From assembly GCA_002837195.1 (NCBI GenBank), contig KZ478059.1, positions 1 to 64,000 on the forward strand: 64,000 nucleotides of DNA, written 5' to 3'. The DNA comes from Enterobacterales bacterium CwR94 (GTDB lineage Bacteria; Pseudomonadota; Gammaproteobacteria; Enterobacterales; Enterobacteriaceae). A program made the position numbers and the translations under genes. The notes under the pieces are model-generated. The model was not told where the DNA came from. It did not search any database and worked only from the letters and a program-made list of their open reading frames with translations. Shown piece by piece: positions 51,744 through 60,743 of the stretch (its first letter is position 1; every line of letters begins with the position of its first letter).

Positions 51744-52706
51744 ATGAATTTTCAACAACTTAAAATTATCCGTGAAGCGTCCCGCTGCGAGTTTAATCTG
51801 ACCGAAGTGGCAAACAATCTTTATACCTCGCAATCGGGTGTTAGCCGCCATATTCGTGACTTAGAAGACGAGTTAGGCGTTGAAATTTTTATTCGCCGTG
51901 GCAAACGTTTATTGGGGATGACGGAGCCTGGTAAAGCGCTGCTCACCATTGCTGAACGCATTCTCGATGAAGCGGGGAAGGTGCGCCGACTGGCCGATGT
52001 GTTTACCAATGAGACCAGTGGCGTATTGACCATCGCCACGACGCACACGCAGGCGCGTTATAGTTTGCCGCGGGTGATCAAGGCTTTTCGTCAATTGTGG
52101 CCCGCCGTGCGCCTTGAATTGCATCAGGGTTCACCGCAGGAAATCGTGGCCATGCTGCTTGCCGGGGAAGCCGATATCGGGATCGCCAGTGAGCAAGTCA
52201 TGAGCCACCCCGGCCTGGCGGCCTTCCCCTGGTTTAGCTGGTATCACGCCTTACTGGTCCCGCAAGGCCATGAACTGGAGCAGCAGGCCATTACGCTGGA
52301 AAATGTATCGCGCTATCCGCTGATCACCTACCGGCAAGGGATTACCGGGCGCTCGCGGGTTGATCGTGCCTTTCAGGCGGCCAATCTGAAATCCGATATT
52401 GTGCTCAGTGCTCAGGACTCTGATGTGGTGAAAACCTACGTGGAGTTAGGGTTGGGCGTTGGCATTCTGGCCGAGCAGGCGGCGCAACAGGACGCGGATT
52501 CTGGACTGACACGTCTGGATGCGCGCCATCTGTTTGAGCCCAGCACGGTATGGCTGGGATTAAAACGCGGTCAGCTACAACGCAATTATGTTTGGCAGTT
52601 CCTTGAACTGTGCAATGCCAATTTGTCACTGGAAGAGATCAAGCGTCAGGCGCTGCTGCCGGAAGGCAGTGAGAGCGAAGAGGTGGTTCTCGACTTTCAG
52701 ATTTAA
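51744..52706 (+). CDS. cbl: LysR-type regulator Cbl (CysB-like)
   Basis: A 320-residue regulator of the CysB/Cbl group. It controls genes for use of organosulfur compounds (ssu, tau) under sulfate starvation. The start MNFQQLKIIREASRCEFNLTEVAN and the winged helix SQSGVSRHIRDLEDELGVEIFIRRGKR are hallmarks, as is RYSLPRVIKAFRQLWPAVRLELHQG. The ligand region includes YPLITYRQGITGRS, close to Cbl of E. coli. It starts at ATG 51744 behind AGGGAG. The order nac-cbl is as in E. coli. Confidence 0.92.
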   Translation: MNFQQLKIIREASRCEFNLTEVANNLYTSQSGVSRHIRDLEDELGVEIFIRRGKRLLGMTEPGKALLTIAERILDEAGKVRRLADVFTNETSGVLTIATTHTQARYSLPRVIKAFRQLWPAVRLELHQGSPQEIVAMLLAGEADIGIASEQVMSHPGLAAFPWFSWYHALLVPQGHELEQQAITLENVSRYPLITYRQGITGRSRVDRAFQAANLKSDIVLSAQDSDVVKTYVELGLGVGILAEQAAQQDADSGLTRLDARHLFEPSTVWLGLKRGQLQRNYVWQFLELCNANLSLEEIKRQALLPEGSESEEVVLDFQI

Positions 52707-52787
52707 GCGCGCAGTGGCTTTAACCGCCAGCATTGGCCGGTTTGGTTGAAGCCATCAATCCCATTGGGCATAATAGCGAAAAGAAAT

Positions 52788-52806
52788 CAGAATAATTCTC
52801 ATTAAT
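52788..52806. promoter_or_regulatory. Fur box upstream of fhuD
   Basis: CAGAATAATTCTCATTAAT matches the 19-base Fur consensus at about 12 positions and lies directly before the fhuD start codon. Position and content agree with iron repression. Confidence 0.55.
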
Positions 52807-52809
52807 ATC

Positions 52810-53697
52810 ATGCCTGATGTTGTGTCCTCTCCCGGTCGACGGGATTTTTTACGTGCGCTGGCGCTCACGCCGCTGTTATCACCCGCGCTTGCTTTTGCGA
52901 ATCCCCAGCCAGATCGCGTTATCGCATTGGAATGGCGACCGGTAGAGCTGTTGATGGCATTAGGCATCACGCCGCTGGCGGTGGCGGATATCCCTAACTA
53001 TCGACGCTGGGTGGTCGAGCCGCCTTTGCCGGACAGCGTGCTGGATGTTGGGTTACGTAATGAACCCAACCGGGAACTGATCCAACGTCTGAACCCCTCT
53101 TTATTGCTGCTCTCTGAAGGTTTTGGCCCTTCGGTGGGCTCGCTGCGCACTCTGGCACCTTCGTGGATAAGCCGCTTCAGCGACGGGCAACATGCACCGT
53201 TAACCCTTTTACATCGCGATGTGCTGGCGCTTGGCGATCAATTGGGTCGGGCGCCACAAGCACAACAGCACCTGGAGGCCATGGAAGCGCAGTTTGTGAC
53301 CCTGGGCCGAACCGTTACCGGGTTTCGCCAACGGCCGTTACTGTTATTTAGCTTTCTCGACAGTCGCCGCATGATGGTCTTTGGCCGCAATAGTTTGTTG
53401 GCGGATGTGCTGGCGCGAATGGGACTGCAAAGCGGTTGGCAAGGTGCCACCAATTACTGGGGCAGTATGATCGTGGGCATCGAAACGCTGGCGCAGGTGC
53501 GCGATGTGCATGCTATTGGTCTGTTACAGGAGGATGCCGCCTCGACTCAGCAGGTACTGAACTCCGATCTCTGGCGCAGCATTCCGTTTGTGCGAGAAGG
53601 GCGTTTGCACTTTATGCCAGCAGTCTGGTTCTTTGGTGGGGGTTTTTCAGCCCAGCGGTTTGCGCGTTTGCTGTCTGCCACGCTGGAGCAGGCATGA
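52810..53697 (+). CDS. fhuD: Hydroxamate siderophore ABC transporter binding protein FhuD-like
   Basis: A 295-residue periplasmic binding protein of the FhuD type, similar in length to E. coli FhuD (296). The N-terminus has a twin-arginine signal (GRRDFLRALALTPLLSPALAFA), as in E. coli FhuD. Family landmarks are RVIALEWRPVELLMALGITPLAVAD, WVVEPPLPDSVLDVGLRNEPN and the C-terminal VPAVWFFGGG-like run (MPAVWFFGGGFSAQRF). It probably binds Fe-hydroxamate siderophores such as ferrichrome or ferrioxamine. Its stop overlaps the fhuB start (ATGA). The ribosome site is weak, probably because a Fur box occupies the leader. Confidence 0.87.
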   Translation: MPDVVSSPGRRDFLRALALTPLLSPALAFANPQPDRVIALEWRPVELLMALGITPLAVADIPNYRRWVVEPPLPDSVLDVGLRNEPNRELIQRLNPSLLLLSEGFGPSVGSLRTLAPSWISRFSDGQHAPLTLLHRDVLALGDQLGRAPQAQQHLEAMEAQFVTLGRTVTGFRQRPLLLFSFLDSRRMMVFGRNSLLADVLARMGLQSGWQGATNYWGSMIVGIETLAQVRDVHAIGLLQEDAASTQQVLNSDLWRSIPFVREGRLHFMPAVWFFGGGFSAQRFARLLSATLEQA

Positions 53698-55637
53698 GAG
53701 CGCTGGGCTGTGTGTGCACCTTGCTGCTGGTGATTGTGCTGCTGGTCAGCAATATGACTGCGCAGTTAGAGACTGCGCTTTGGTGGCAGTCACTCACTGC
53801 GCCGCTGGAAACCGACGTGCAACAGATGTTGATGCACTACAGCTTGCTCCCGCGTATCGGCGTGGCGTTGCTGGCCGGAGCGGGTCTGGGCATTGCCGGT
53901 GTGTTGTTCCAGCAAATATTGCGTAACCCACTGGCGGAGCCGGGGACGCTGGGGATTGCGGCAGGCGCGCAACTGGGCATTACTCTGGCCACGCTGCTGG
54001 TGGCGGCAGCCAGCGAAACCCTGCTGCAACTGGCGGCGTTACTGGGCGGATTACTGGCTGGCGGCGTGGTACTGCTGGTTTCCTGGGGACGACGTTTGTC
54101 GCCGGTGACGCTGATTCTTTCCGGCTTAGTGGTGGGCTTGTATGCCAGCTCAGTGAAGACCTTACTGGCGCTGTTTAATCATGAGCGTCTGCAAAGTTTG
54201 TTCCTGTGGAGCAGCGGCATGCTGAACCAATATGACTGGAGCCAGGTGCAATTTTTATGGCCTCGTCTGTTGCTGGTGCTTTTAGCGGTGCTGTTGATGT
54301 TACGCCCGCTGGGATTGCTGGCGCTGGAGGACTCCGTGGTGCGCCAGTTGGGCATGCGTATCGTGCTGGTGCGCATCGGTGGGCTGTTTCTCGCCGTCGC
54401 CCTGACGGCGATGGTGGTGTCTTGTGTCGGCGTCATTGGCTTTATTGGGCTGTTTGCACCGCTGGTGGCGCGATTGCTGGGCGCGCGTCGTCTGTTGCCG
54501 CGTATTTTGATGGCGGCGGGGGCGGGGGCCGTGCTGCTGCTGTTAAGCGATCAAGCAGTACTCTGGCTGGCACGCGTGTGGGTGGAAGTGCCGACTGGCG
54601 TGCTGGTTGCTGTGATTGGTGCGCCCGTGCTGCTGCTGTTGCTGCCACGTTTGCGTCATCAGCAGGTCGCCACTGATGAGGGCGGCGTCGTGCGTGCGGA
54701 GCGTCAGTTAACGCCATCGCGGTGGGCACTGCTGCTGGTGGCACTGGCTGGCATGGTGCTGTTGGCGCTGTGGTTGGGGGAACCTGGTCACTGGTTAACA
54801 GAACCTCAGATTGTCGCGCAATGGCGTTGGCCGCGCGTGCTGTCCGCCACGGCGGCGGGAGCGCTGTTAGCCACCGCCGGTGTGGTTATCCAGCGCATGA
54901 CCGGGAATCCCATGGCCAGCCCTGAAGTGCTGGGGATAAGCGCAGGTGCCGCCTGTGGCACGGTGTTGCTGTATGTTTTCTTGCCCGGTGAGTTAGGGGC
55001 CTGGCGCTTTCCGGCCGGTGTTGCCGGGGCCGCGTTGACGCTCGCGACCATGATGTTACTGGCGCGCCGCGGCGGCTATCACGCCAGCCGATTATTGTTA
55101 GTCGGCATGACCCTGAGCACACTGTATGGCACGGTACTGACGTTGTTTCTGGTCAGCGGCGATCCCCGTATCAGTGGGGTATTGAGTTGGCTGTCAGGCT
55201 CGACCTATCAAGTCACGCGGGCGCAAACCTGGTGGACGGTGGCGCTGGCCCTGCTGGCCGTCTGTGTGACGCCGCTGTTTACACGTTGGTTAACGCTGTT
55301 GCCGCTGGGGGCGGTCACGGCACAGAGCGTCGGCGTACCGCTGAGCAAAGCGCGTATTTTGATGTTGCTGTGGTCTGCCATGTTGATTGCCGCTGCCACC
55401 TTGTGCGTCGGGCCACTGAGCTTTGTCGGGCTTATTGCGCCGCACCTGGCACGGTTGGCCGGTTTTCGGCGGGCGCTGCCGCAATGGATCGTGGCGACGG
55501 TTGCCGGAGCGGCCATTATGCTGTTGGCCGATGCAGTTGGGCGGATAATCCTCTTTCCCTATCAGATCCCGGCAGGATTATTAGCGACGCTGTTAGGTGC
55601 CCCCTGGTTTATCTGGTTAGTCCGCCAGGCCCGCTAA
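53694..55637 (+). CDS. fhuB: Hydroxamate siderophore ABC transporter permease FhuB-like
   Basis: A 647-residue double-length FecCD-family permease, like E. coli FhuB (660), with about 20 spans in two homologous halves. Each half has the family phrase RNPLAEPGTLGIAAGAQLG or GNPMASPEVLGISAGAACG and a helix-loop with VGVIGFIGLFAPLVAR or LCVGPLSFVGLIAPHLAR. The ATG at 53694 overlaps the fhuD stop by 4 bases; the longer frame from 53436 lies inside fhuD and is not real. No ATPase gene (fhuC) is adjacent, so the complex must borrow one. Confidence 0.88.
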   Translation: MRALGCVCTLLLVIVLLVSNMTAQLETALWWQSLTAPLETDVQQMLMHYSLLPRIGVALLAGAGLGIAGVLFQQILRNPLAEPGTLGIAAGAQLGITLATLLVAAASETLLQLAALLGGLLAGGVVLLVSWGRRLSPVTLILSGLVVGLYASSVKTLLALFNHERLQSLFLWSSGMLNQYDWSQVQFLWPRLLLVLLAVLLMLRPLGLLALEDSVVRQLGMRIVLVRIGGLFLAVALTAMVVSCVGVIGFIGLFAPLVARLLGARRLLPRILMAAGAGAVLLLLSDQAVLWLARVWVEVPTGVLVAVIGAPVLLLLLPRLRHQQVATDEGGVVRAERQLTPSRWALLLVALAGMVLLALWLGEPGHWLTEPQIVAQWRWPRVLSATAAGALLATAGVVIQRMTGNPMASPEVLGISAGAACGTVLLYVFLPGELGAWRFPAGVAGAALTLATMMLLARRGGYHASRLLLVGMTLSTLYGTVLTLFLVSGDPRISGVLSWLSGSTYQVTRAQTWWTVALALLAVCVTPLFTRWLTLLPLGAVTAQSVGVPLSKARILMLLWSAMLIAAATLCVGPLSFVGLIAPHLARLAGFRRALPQWIVATVAGAAIMLLADAVGRIILFPYQIPAGLLATLLGAPWFIWLVRQAR

Positions 55638-55708
55638 GCGCGGGCTATAGGCAGAAAGCGACACGCGTTTGTTGCATTCGTTCCCTGATTCAGCATAATC
55701 GCAACCTC

Positions 55709-55727
55709 AATAAGAATCATTCTTACT
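55709..55727. promoter_or_regulatory. Fur box upstream of TonB-dependent receptor
   Basis: AATAAGAATCATTCTTACT, with the dyad AAGAATCATTCTT, agrees with the Fur consensus at about 11 of 19 positions. It lies 26 bases before the receptor start codon. Confidence 0.6.
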
Positions 55728-55752
55728 ATTAATTGTGTTCCGGGGATTGTGC

Positions 55753-57936
55753 ATGTCATCTGTTCGTTCCGTCTGGCCGTTTCGGCCTACGCTTATCGCA
55801 CTGGCGATCGGCTCCTCCAGCTTTACGGCGACCGCCGCTGAAACCCAGCCAACCGCAGAAGAGACGCTGACCGTCGTGGCAGAGCCTGCGTCTGGCTTCA
55901 CGCCAGGCGGTGATCAACTTGTTCCCGCCTATTTGGATGGGCAAGTGGCTAACGGTGGGCGTCTGGGGATGTTGGGCGAGCAGGATGCACACAATGTTCC
56001 CTTTAATGTCATCAGTTTTACCAACAAGTTGATTCAGGATCAGCAGGCCAAAACCGTGGCCGATGTGGTGCGCAATGATGCCGCCGTGCAGAGTGGACAG
56101 GGGTTTGGTAATTTTGCCGAAACCTACCGGATTCGCGGTTTTGATCTCAGTGGCGACGACATGACCTTTGGTGGGCTGTCTCGCGTGATGCCGCGTCAGG
56201 TGGTGTCCACGCAAATGGTGGATCGCGTCGAAATTTTTAAGGGCGCGAATGCGCTATTAAATGGCGCGGGCAGTACCGGCGTGGGAGGCATGATCAATCT
56301 GGAACCTAAACATGCCGAAGATCTGCCGCTCACGCGCGTGGGACTGGACTACACCTCTTCTTCACAAGTCGGCGTCACGGCCGATGTTGGACGCCGCTTC
56401 GGTGACGATAATCAATTTGGTGTGCGTGCGAATCTATTGCGCCGTGAAGGGGACACCGCCATTGATAATGAAGTACGCCGTACCACACTGGCGTCGTTAG
56501 GTCTGGATTATCGGGGTGAGGATCTGCGAACGTCACTGGATGTTGGCTACCAGGACCAGGCGTATCACGGTAGCCGCATTGGCGTGAATATTTCTGGCGT
56601 GGATTTTGTGCCCGAGGTGCCGGGCAATTCGACCAATTTCTCGCAACCCTGGGTCTACAGCAACATGGAAAGCGTATTTGGTATGGCCCGCGCCGAATAC
56701 GATGTTGCAGACAACTGGACGCTGTATAGCGGAATCGGGGCGCAGCACGCGCACGAAGAGGGCAATTACTCTTCGCCCAAGCTGCTCAGCGCCGATGGCA
56801 CCGCCAGCTTGACCAGCATGCCCACCAATAAATATCTCGAAACCTTCAGCGGACAGTTTGGGGTACGTGGCAACTTTGATACCGGGTTTGTACGCCACAC
56901 GGTGAACGTGGGCTACTCCGCGACGGTGCAGCGCGATAAAACGGCCTGGACCTTTGGCTCTGCAACCGACCGCACCAATATTTATCACCCTAAACCGATT
57001 CCTGATCCGCAGAAAACCTCCGGCAAGGGCGATTATGACGATCCGCACACCACGGCTCGCACGCGTCTGCAAAGCTACCTGATCACCGATACGCTCAGCC
57101 TGTTGGATGACAAAGTGCTGCTCACCGCAGGCGTGCGTCACCAAAAAGTGGTGGTCAAGGGCTACGATTATGATACGCAGGCAGAAAGCAGCAGCTTTGA
57201 AGGTACGCGCTGGACGCCGGCTTACGGGATTGTCGTGAAACCCTGGCAATCCGTCTCACTGTACGCCAACCATATTGAAGGCTTGATGCCGGGCGAAACG
57301 GCACCCAAAACGGCGGCGAACTACGGCCAGAGCACGGGAATTGCCCATACCAAACAAAACGAAGTGGGGATGAAACTCGATTTCGGACGCATTGGCGGTA
57401 GCGTGGCGCTGTATGAAATTAAAAAACCCTTTGCGATCAGTTCTACCAGCGACGGCACAGGGTTCTACGCGCTATCCGGTGAGCAGCGCCACCGTGGCGT
57501 GGAAGTCAACGTGTTTGGAGAGCCAGTGTTGGGTGTGCGCCTGAACGCCAGTACGTCGTGGATCGATCCGAAAATGACCAAAACGCAGGGCGGTGTGAAT
57601 CAGGGCAATGATCCGGTCGGGGTGCCCCATTTCACCAGCGTACTCAGTGGCGAGTATGACATTCCCGGCGTGGAAGGGCTGACGGCCACCGCGATGGTCA
57701 ATCATACCGGCACGCAATACGCGGACAAAGCGAACACTAAAAAGCTGGATAGCTACACTACGCTGGATTTAGGTGTACGTTATCGTATGAAAGTGCAGGA
57801 CAATGATTTGGTGTGGCGCGCAGGCGTTGATAACGTGACCAACGAGCAATACTGGTCGAGCGTGGAAAGTTTTGGCACCTATATTTATCAGGGTGACGGG
57901 CGCACGCTGAAGGTGTCGATGTCCTACGACTTCTGA
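55753..57936 (+). CDS. TonB-dependent siderophore receptor
   Basis: A 727-residue outer-membrane receptor. A signal peptide (about 1-29, ending TATAAE) is followed by a TonB box (ETLTVVAEP), a plug domain to about residue 165 (VPFNVISFTNKLIQDQQAKTVADVV, YRIRGFDLSGDDMTFGGL, MVDRVEIFKGANALLNGAGSTGVGGMINL) and a beta-barrel ending in aromatic F (KVSMSYDF). The size and plug sequences resemble hydroxamate receptors of the FcuA/FhuE/FoxA kind. The ATG at 55753 follows GGGGA; a GTG at 55735 is possible. It sits behind fhuDB with its own Fur box, so the module imports one siderophore type. The ligand is not readable. Confidence 0.87.
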   Translation: MSSVRSVWPFRPTLIALAIGSSSFTATAAETQPTAEETLTVVAEPASGFTPGGDQLVPAYLDGQVANGGRLGMLGEQDAHNVPFNVISFTNKLIQDQQAKTVADVVRNDAAVQSGQGFGNFAETYRIRGFDLSGDDMTFGGLSRVMPRQVVSTQMVDRVEIFKGANALLNGAGSTGVGGMINLEPKHAEDLPLTRVGLDYTSSSQVGVTADVGRRFGDDNQFGVRANLLRREGDTAIDNEVRRTTLASLGLDYRGEDLRTSLDVGYQDQAYHGSRIGVNISGVDFVPEVPGNSTNFSQPWVYSNMESVFGMARAEYDVADNWTLYSGIGAQHAHEEGNYSSPKLLSADGTASLTSMPTNKYLETFSGQFGVRGNFDTGFVRHTVNVGYSATVQRDKTAWTFGSATDRTNIYHPKPIPDPQKTSGKGDYDDPHTTARTRLQSYLITDTLSLLDDKVLLTAGVRHQKVVVKGYDYDTQAESSSFEGTRWTPAYGIVVKPWQSVSLYANHIEGLMPGETAPKTAANYGQSTGIAHTKQNEVGMKLDFGRIGGSVALYEIKKPFAISSTSDGTGFYALSGEQRHRGVEVNVFGEPVLGVRLNASTSWIDPKMTKTQGGVNQGNDPVGVPHFTSVLSGEYDIPGVEGLTATAMVNHTGTQYADKANTKKLDSYTTLDLGVRYRMKVQDNDLVWRAGVDNVTNEQYWSSVESFGTYIYQGDGRTLKVSMSYDF

Positions 57937-57942
57937 TGCATG

Positions 57943-57963
57943 AAGGGGGATGCGTCCCCCTTT
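57943..57963. terminator. Bidirectional hairpin between receptor and c-di-GMP gene
   Basis: Perfect 8-base stem AAGGGGGA/TCCCCCTT with a TGCG loop, between convergent stops at 57936 and 57964. T-rich only on the plus side (CTTTC). Confidence 0.6.
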
Positions 57964-59979
57964 CTACAGCAGTGTGGCAATTTTGTCGGCGCTGACTGCG
58001 CGAGAGAATAACCAACCCTGAAAACGGTGGCAGCCCATTTCGGACAAAGCACTGAATTGCTCTGGCTTCTCCACCCCTTCGGCCACAATATCGATGCCCA
58101 GTGCCTGACACATCGCTACAATCGCCCGGATAGTCAGCAGGTTATCGGGGTTACGGGCCATATCCAGTACAAAAGAGCGATCGATTTTCACTTCGCCAAT
58201 CGCCAATTTACGTAACCCGGAAAGCGACGCATTGCCGGTACCAAAGTTATCGAGGGCCACCTGCACTTGCATCTCTTTCAGCGCACTGAGTTTGCGCTGC
58301 GCATCGGGCATATCGGCGGTGAGTGAGCTTTCCAGCATTTCCATACTCAGCAGGCCCGGCTGCAACCCGTGGCGGCTGATCGCCTGTTCCACACTTTTAA
58401 TAAAGTCATTGCGTTTTAGCTGGCGGGGGCTGATGTTCATGGAAACCCGTAAGCCCGCCAACGCTGGCTGGCTTTGCCAGTGATGCAGTTGCTGACAGAC
58501 TTGATCCATCACCCACTGGCTAATATTCAGCATCAAACCAGAATGCTCCGCCACCGGGATAAAGGTCGAGGGAGGAATCAGCCTGCCACTGGGCGTCCGC
58601 CAGCGTAACAGGGCTTCGACGCCGTTGACCTCACCTTGTCGCGAGTATTGCGGCTGATAGAGCATAAACAGTTCGTTGTTATCCAGGGCGCGGCGCAACC
58701 CGGTTTCGATACTGTCACGTTGTGTCTGTTCTTCGCCCAATCGCGGTGACCACAGCATCCATTTACGCTGATTACGTTTGGAGTAGTACTGTGCGGTATC
58801 CGCCTTGTGCAGCATTTCACTGACGGGTTCATCTTCGGACTGGAACAGATAGATACCAATGCTGGTGGTAATACTGACCACCGCGCCTTCCAGTGCGATA
58901 TCTTGCTCAATGGCTTCAATCAGGCGGTTAGCCAGAATCACCAATCGTCCATGCGCATTAAGATATTCCGTGCTGAGCGGGTGAATGAGAATGGCGAACT
59001 CATCGCCGCCAATACGGGCAATGGTATCGCCCGCACGCAAGGTGTTACGCAAGCGGCGCGCCACTTCAATCAGCAGCCGGTCACCTGCTGCATGGCCCAG
59101 CGTATCATTCACTTCTTTAAAACGGTTTAAATCCAGGTACAGCAGGGCGGCGTATTGCCCACTGACGCGCGTTTGTTGGCGTAAGTTATCAACCTTGACG
59201 TAGAAGCGTGAACGGTTGTCCAACTGGGTCAGATGGTCGTGCCAGGCCAACTGATGCATCTCTAATTCGCGCGCTTTAACGTCGGTAATGTCCGTGGCTT
59301 TACCGAGCATTTCCAGTGCCACACCTTCATTGTCATAACGCACGGCTTTACCGGTGTTGCGGATCCACAGGGTGTTGCCGCAGGCATTGACGACCCGGTA
59401 ATCACAGCGGAATACCGCCGTTTCGCCGCGCAAGTGTGCTGCGACGCTCTCGCGTACCCGCTGGGCATCTTCAGGATGGATTTGGCTGAAGATCTCTTTT
59501 TCATGGTGGCGCAGGATGGATTCATCAAAACCAAACAGGCGGCTCCAGCAATGGTTATGTGAGACCCAGCCTTTCTCGATGTCCCACAGCCAGAACCCTT
59601 CCTCGGTGATTTCCATGGTCTGTTCTAACCGGCGGCGCAGGCGCCGCTCTTCACGCTGCGCCAGCAGCTCCGCACTGATGTCGGTACCAATAAACAGATA
59701 CTCCGCTGCGGCGGGAGCGGCCTGGGTCAATACCACATGGGGTTTGATGTAGTGAGGGGCGCAACCGTCGCTCATTTTCAACACCGGCGTTTTTTGGGTC
59801 AACGCTGCATGTAACTGCCCTGTGTTATTCAGTCGGTGCCAAAGTCGCTCGCCTGCCTGATTGGCGAACAGCAGCGTTTCCTCGCCAGCGACAATGAAAA
59901 TAGCATTACTGCTGTGTTCGATAATCTGTTCAAACAAGGAGATTTTTTCTTCGGGTAAGCGATCGCGATGCATAGTCAC
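57964..59979 (-). CDS. PAS-PAS-GGDEF-EAL c-di-GMP signalling protein with altered EAL motif
   Basis: A 671-residue cytoplasmic sensor without membrane spans. PAS 1 covers about 14-105 and PAS 2 about 125-235; the second matches PAS_3 (WLWDIEKGWVSHNHCWSRLFGF). The GGDEF domain (about 243-408) is intact: GGDEF at 324-328, I-site RAGD at 315-318. The EAL domain (about 422-665) keeps EAL at 455-457, MNISPRQL, KIDRSF, AEGVE and FQGW. However the DDFGTG motif reads DNFGTG (577-582), so the second metal-binding Asp is Asn. The protein may make c-di-GMP but hydrolyse it poorly. It is transcribed alone, convergent with the receptor gene. Confidence 0.9.
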   Translation of the reverse strand: MTMHRDRLPEEKISLFEQIIEHSSNAIFIVAGEETLLFANQAGERLWHRLNNTGQLHAALTQKTPVLKMSDGCAPHYIKPHVVLTQAAPAAAEYLFIGTDISAELLAQREERRLRRRLEQTMEITEEGFWLWDIEKGWVSHNHCWSRLFGFDESILRHHEKEIFSQIHPEDAQRVRESVAAHLRGETAVFRCDYRVVNACGNTLWIRNTGKAVRYDNEGVALEMLGKATDITDVKARELEMHQLAWHDHLTQLDNRSRFYVKVDNLRQQTRVSGQYAALLYLDLNRFKEVNDTLGHAAGDRLLIEVARRLRNTLRAGDTIARIGGDEFAILIHPLSTEYLNAHGRLVILANRLIEAIEQDIALEGAVVSITTSIGIYLFQSEDEPVSEMLHKADTAQYYSKRNQRKWMLWSPRLGEEQTQRDSIETGLRRALDNNELFMLYQPQYSRQGEVNGVEALLRWRTPSGRLIPPSTFIPVAEHSGLMLNISQWVMDQVCQQLHHWQSQPALAGLRVSMNISPRQLKRNDFIKSVEQAISRHGLQPGLLSMEMLESSLTADMPDAQRKLSALKEMQVQVALDNFGTGNASLSGLRKLAIGEVKIDRSFVLDMARNPDNLLTIRAIVAMCQALGIDIVAEGVEKPEQFSALSEMGCHRFQGWLFSRAVSADKIATLL

Positions 59980-60314
59980 AAAGTAGAAAAAGGGGCGAGA
60001 AACCCAGGATTATTCTTATAGCAGAGGATTATCGACGTATTTTTAGGCTAAGTCTATTTAATTTCCAATACAAATCAGACACTTTGTTGTGTTAAAAGTA
60101 TCAGATTAGCTAATTTATTACCTTGCGTGGAGAGGGCGTTAAACTGTGGTATTCTGTGGATATAATTAAATTAGACCATTCGACTTAATATTAATTGATT
60201 AGTGTCGCTAATTAACACGCGGTTTAAGGCTTTTAGTTCATTTGCTGTTACCGTAGTTGAGTTTCCAATACTTACCTAAACGGCTTCGCCCTTTGGCACA
60301 GCAATGCGGATTAC
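59980..60314. other. Intergenic region with promoter-like element before small ORFs
   Basis: An AT-rich 335-base stretch. A TATAAT at 60161-60166 with a weak -35 (GTTAAA at 60138) and 17-base spacer could drive the small-protein pair about 150 bases downstream. No gene is seen. Confidence 0.4.
60138..60166 (+). promoter_or_regulatory. Predicted promoter of small membrane protein pair
   Basis: Perfect -10 TATAAT with 17-base spacing from GTTAAA. The -35 matches only three of six consensus positions. The leader to the first ORF would be about 145 bases. Confidence 0.4.
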
Positions 60315-60455
60315 ATGATTACCTCAGAAAAAAAATCACCCAAGTCAGCACCGCGTGAACCGCTGAATGATGCGCAATTCGCCATTGTCGTGCTGGCTGT
60401 GACCTCATTTACGTTAATAGTCTTTGTGCTCCTTATAACTTTATGGCTATCCTAG
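60315..60455 (+). CDS. Small single-span membrane protein 1
   Basis: A 46-residue product that begins MITSEKKSPKSAPREPLND, a charged cytoplasmic-type start, followed by one hydrophobic span (about 22-44, FAIVVLAVTSFTLIVFVLL) and LWLS at the end. The design is that of small regulatory membrane proteins. The ribosome site is weak. The next small ORF begins 41 bases after its stop. Not recognised. Confidence 0.5.
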   Translation: MITSEKKSPKSAPREPLNDAQFAIVVLAVTSFTLIVFVLLITLWLS

Positions 60456-60496
60456 CGTCAGTTTAGGAATAATCTCGGCAATGAGGTGAGAAACTG

Positions 60497-60682
60497 ATGG
60501 AAAGTCGTGACGATAAAATGGTGGCGTTGGTGGGATTGCTCGCGGCGGCGCTCATTGGCGTAACGATCTTATTCACCGTGACATGGTTTAGTGGCTTGCG
60601 CCATAACGCGGAGCCACTGATCGATAATCAAACCTGCCTGCAGCCAACGGCCAACAGTCATTCTTTACCCCCTTTCCCCTAG
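60497..60682 (+). CDS. Small single-span membrane protein 2
   Basis: A 61-residue product with a strong ribosome site (GAGGTGA, 6 bases before ATG). The start [13 protein letters not shown] is followed by one span (about 8-31, [22 protein letters not shown]) and a polar tail with one Cys. It follows another single-span small protein in the same direction, so the two may be co-transcribed and interact. It lies 61 bases before ymdB. Not recognised. Confidence 0.6.
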   Translation: MESRDDKMVALVGLLAAALIGVTILFTVTWFSGLRHNAEPLIDNQTCLQPTANSHSLPPFP

Positions 60683-60743
60683 CGTCTCACCGCATTCTTC
60701 TGTCTGGTCTACGCTTGAACAGTATCCCGCAGCGGAGAATGCC

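Noticed and set aside
53436..53693. N-terminal extension of the fhuB frame
   Set aside because: It lies inside fhuD in another frame; the ATG at 53694 overlaps the fhuD stop and gives the family N-terminus.
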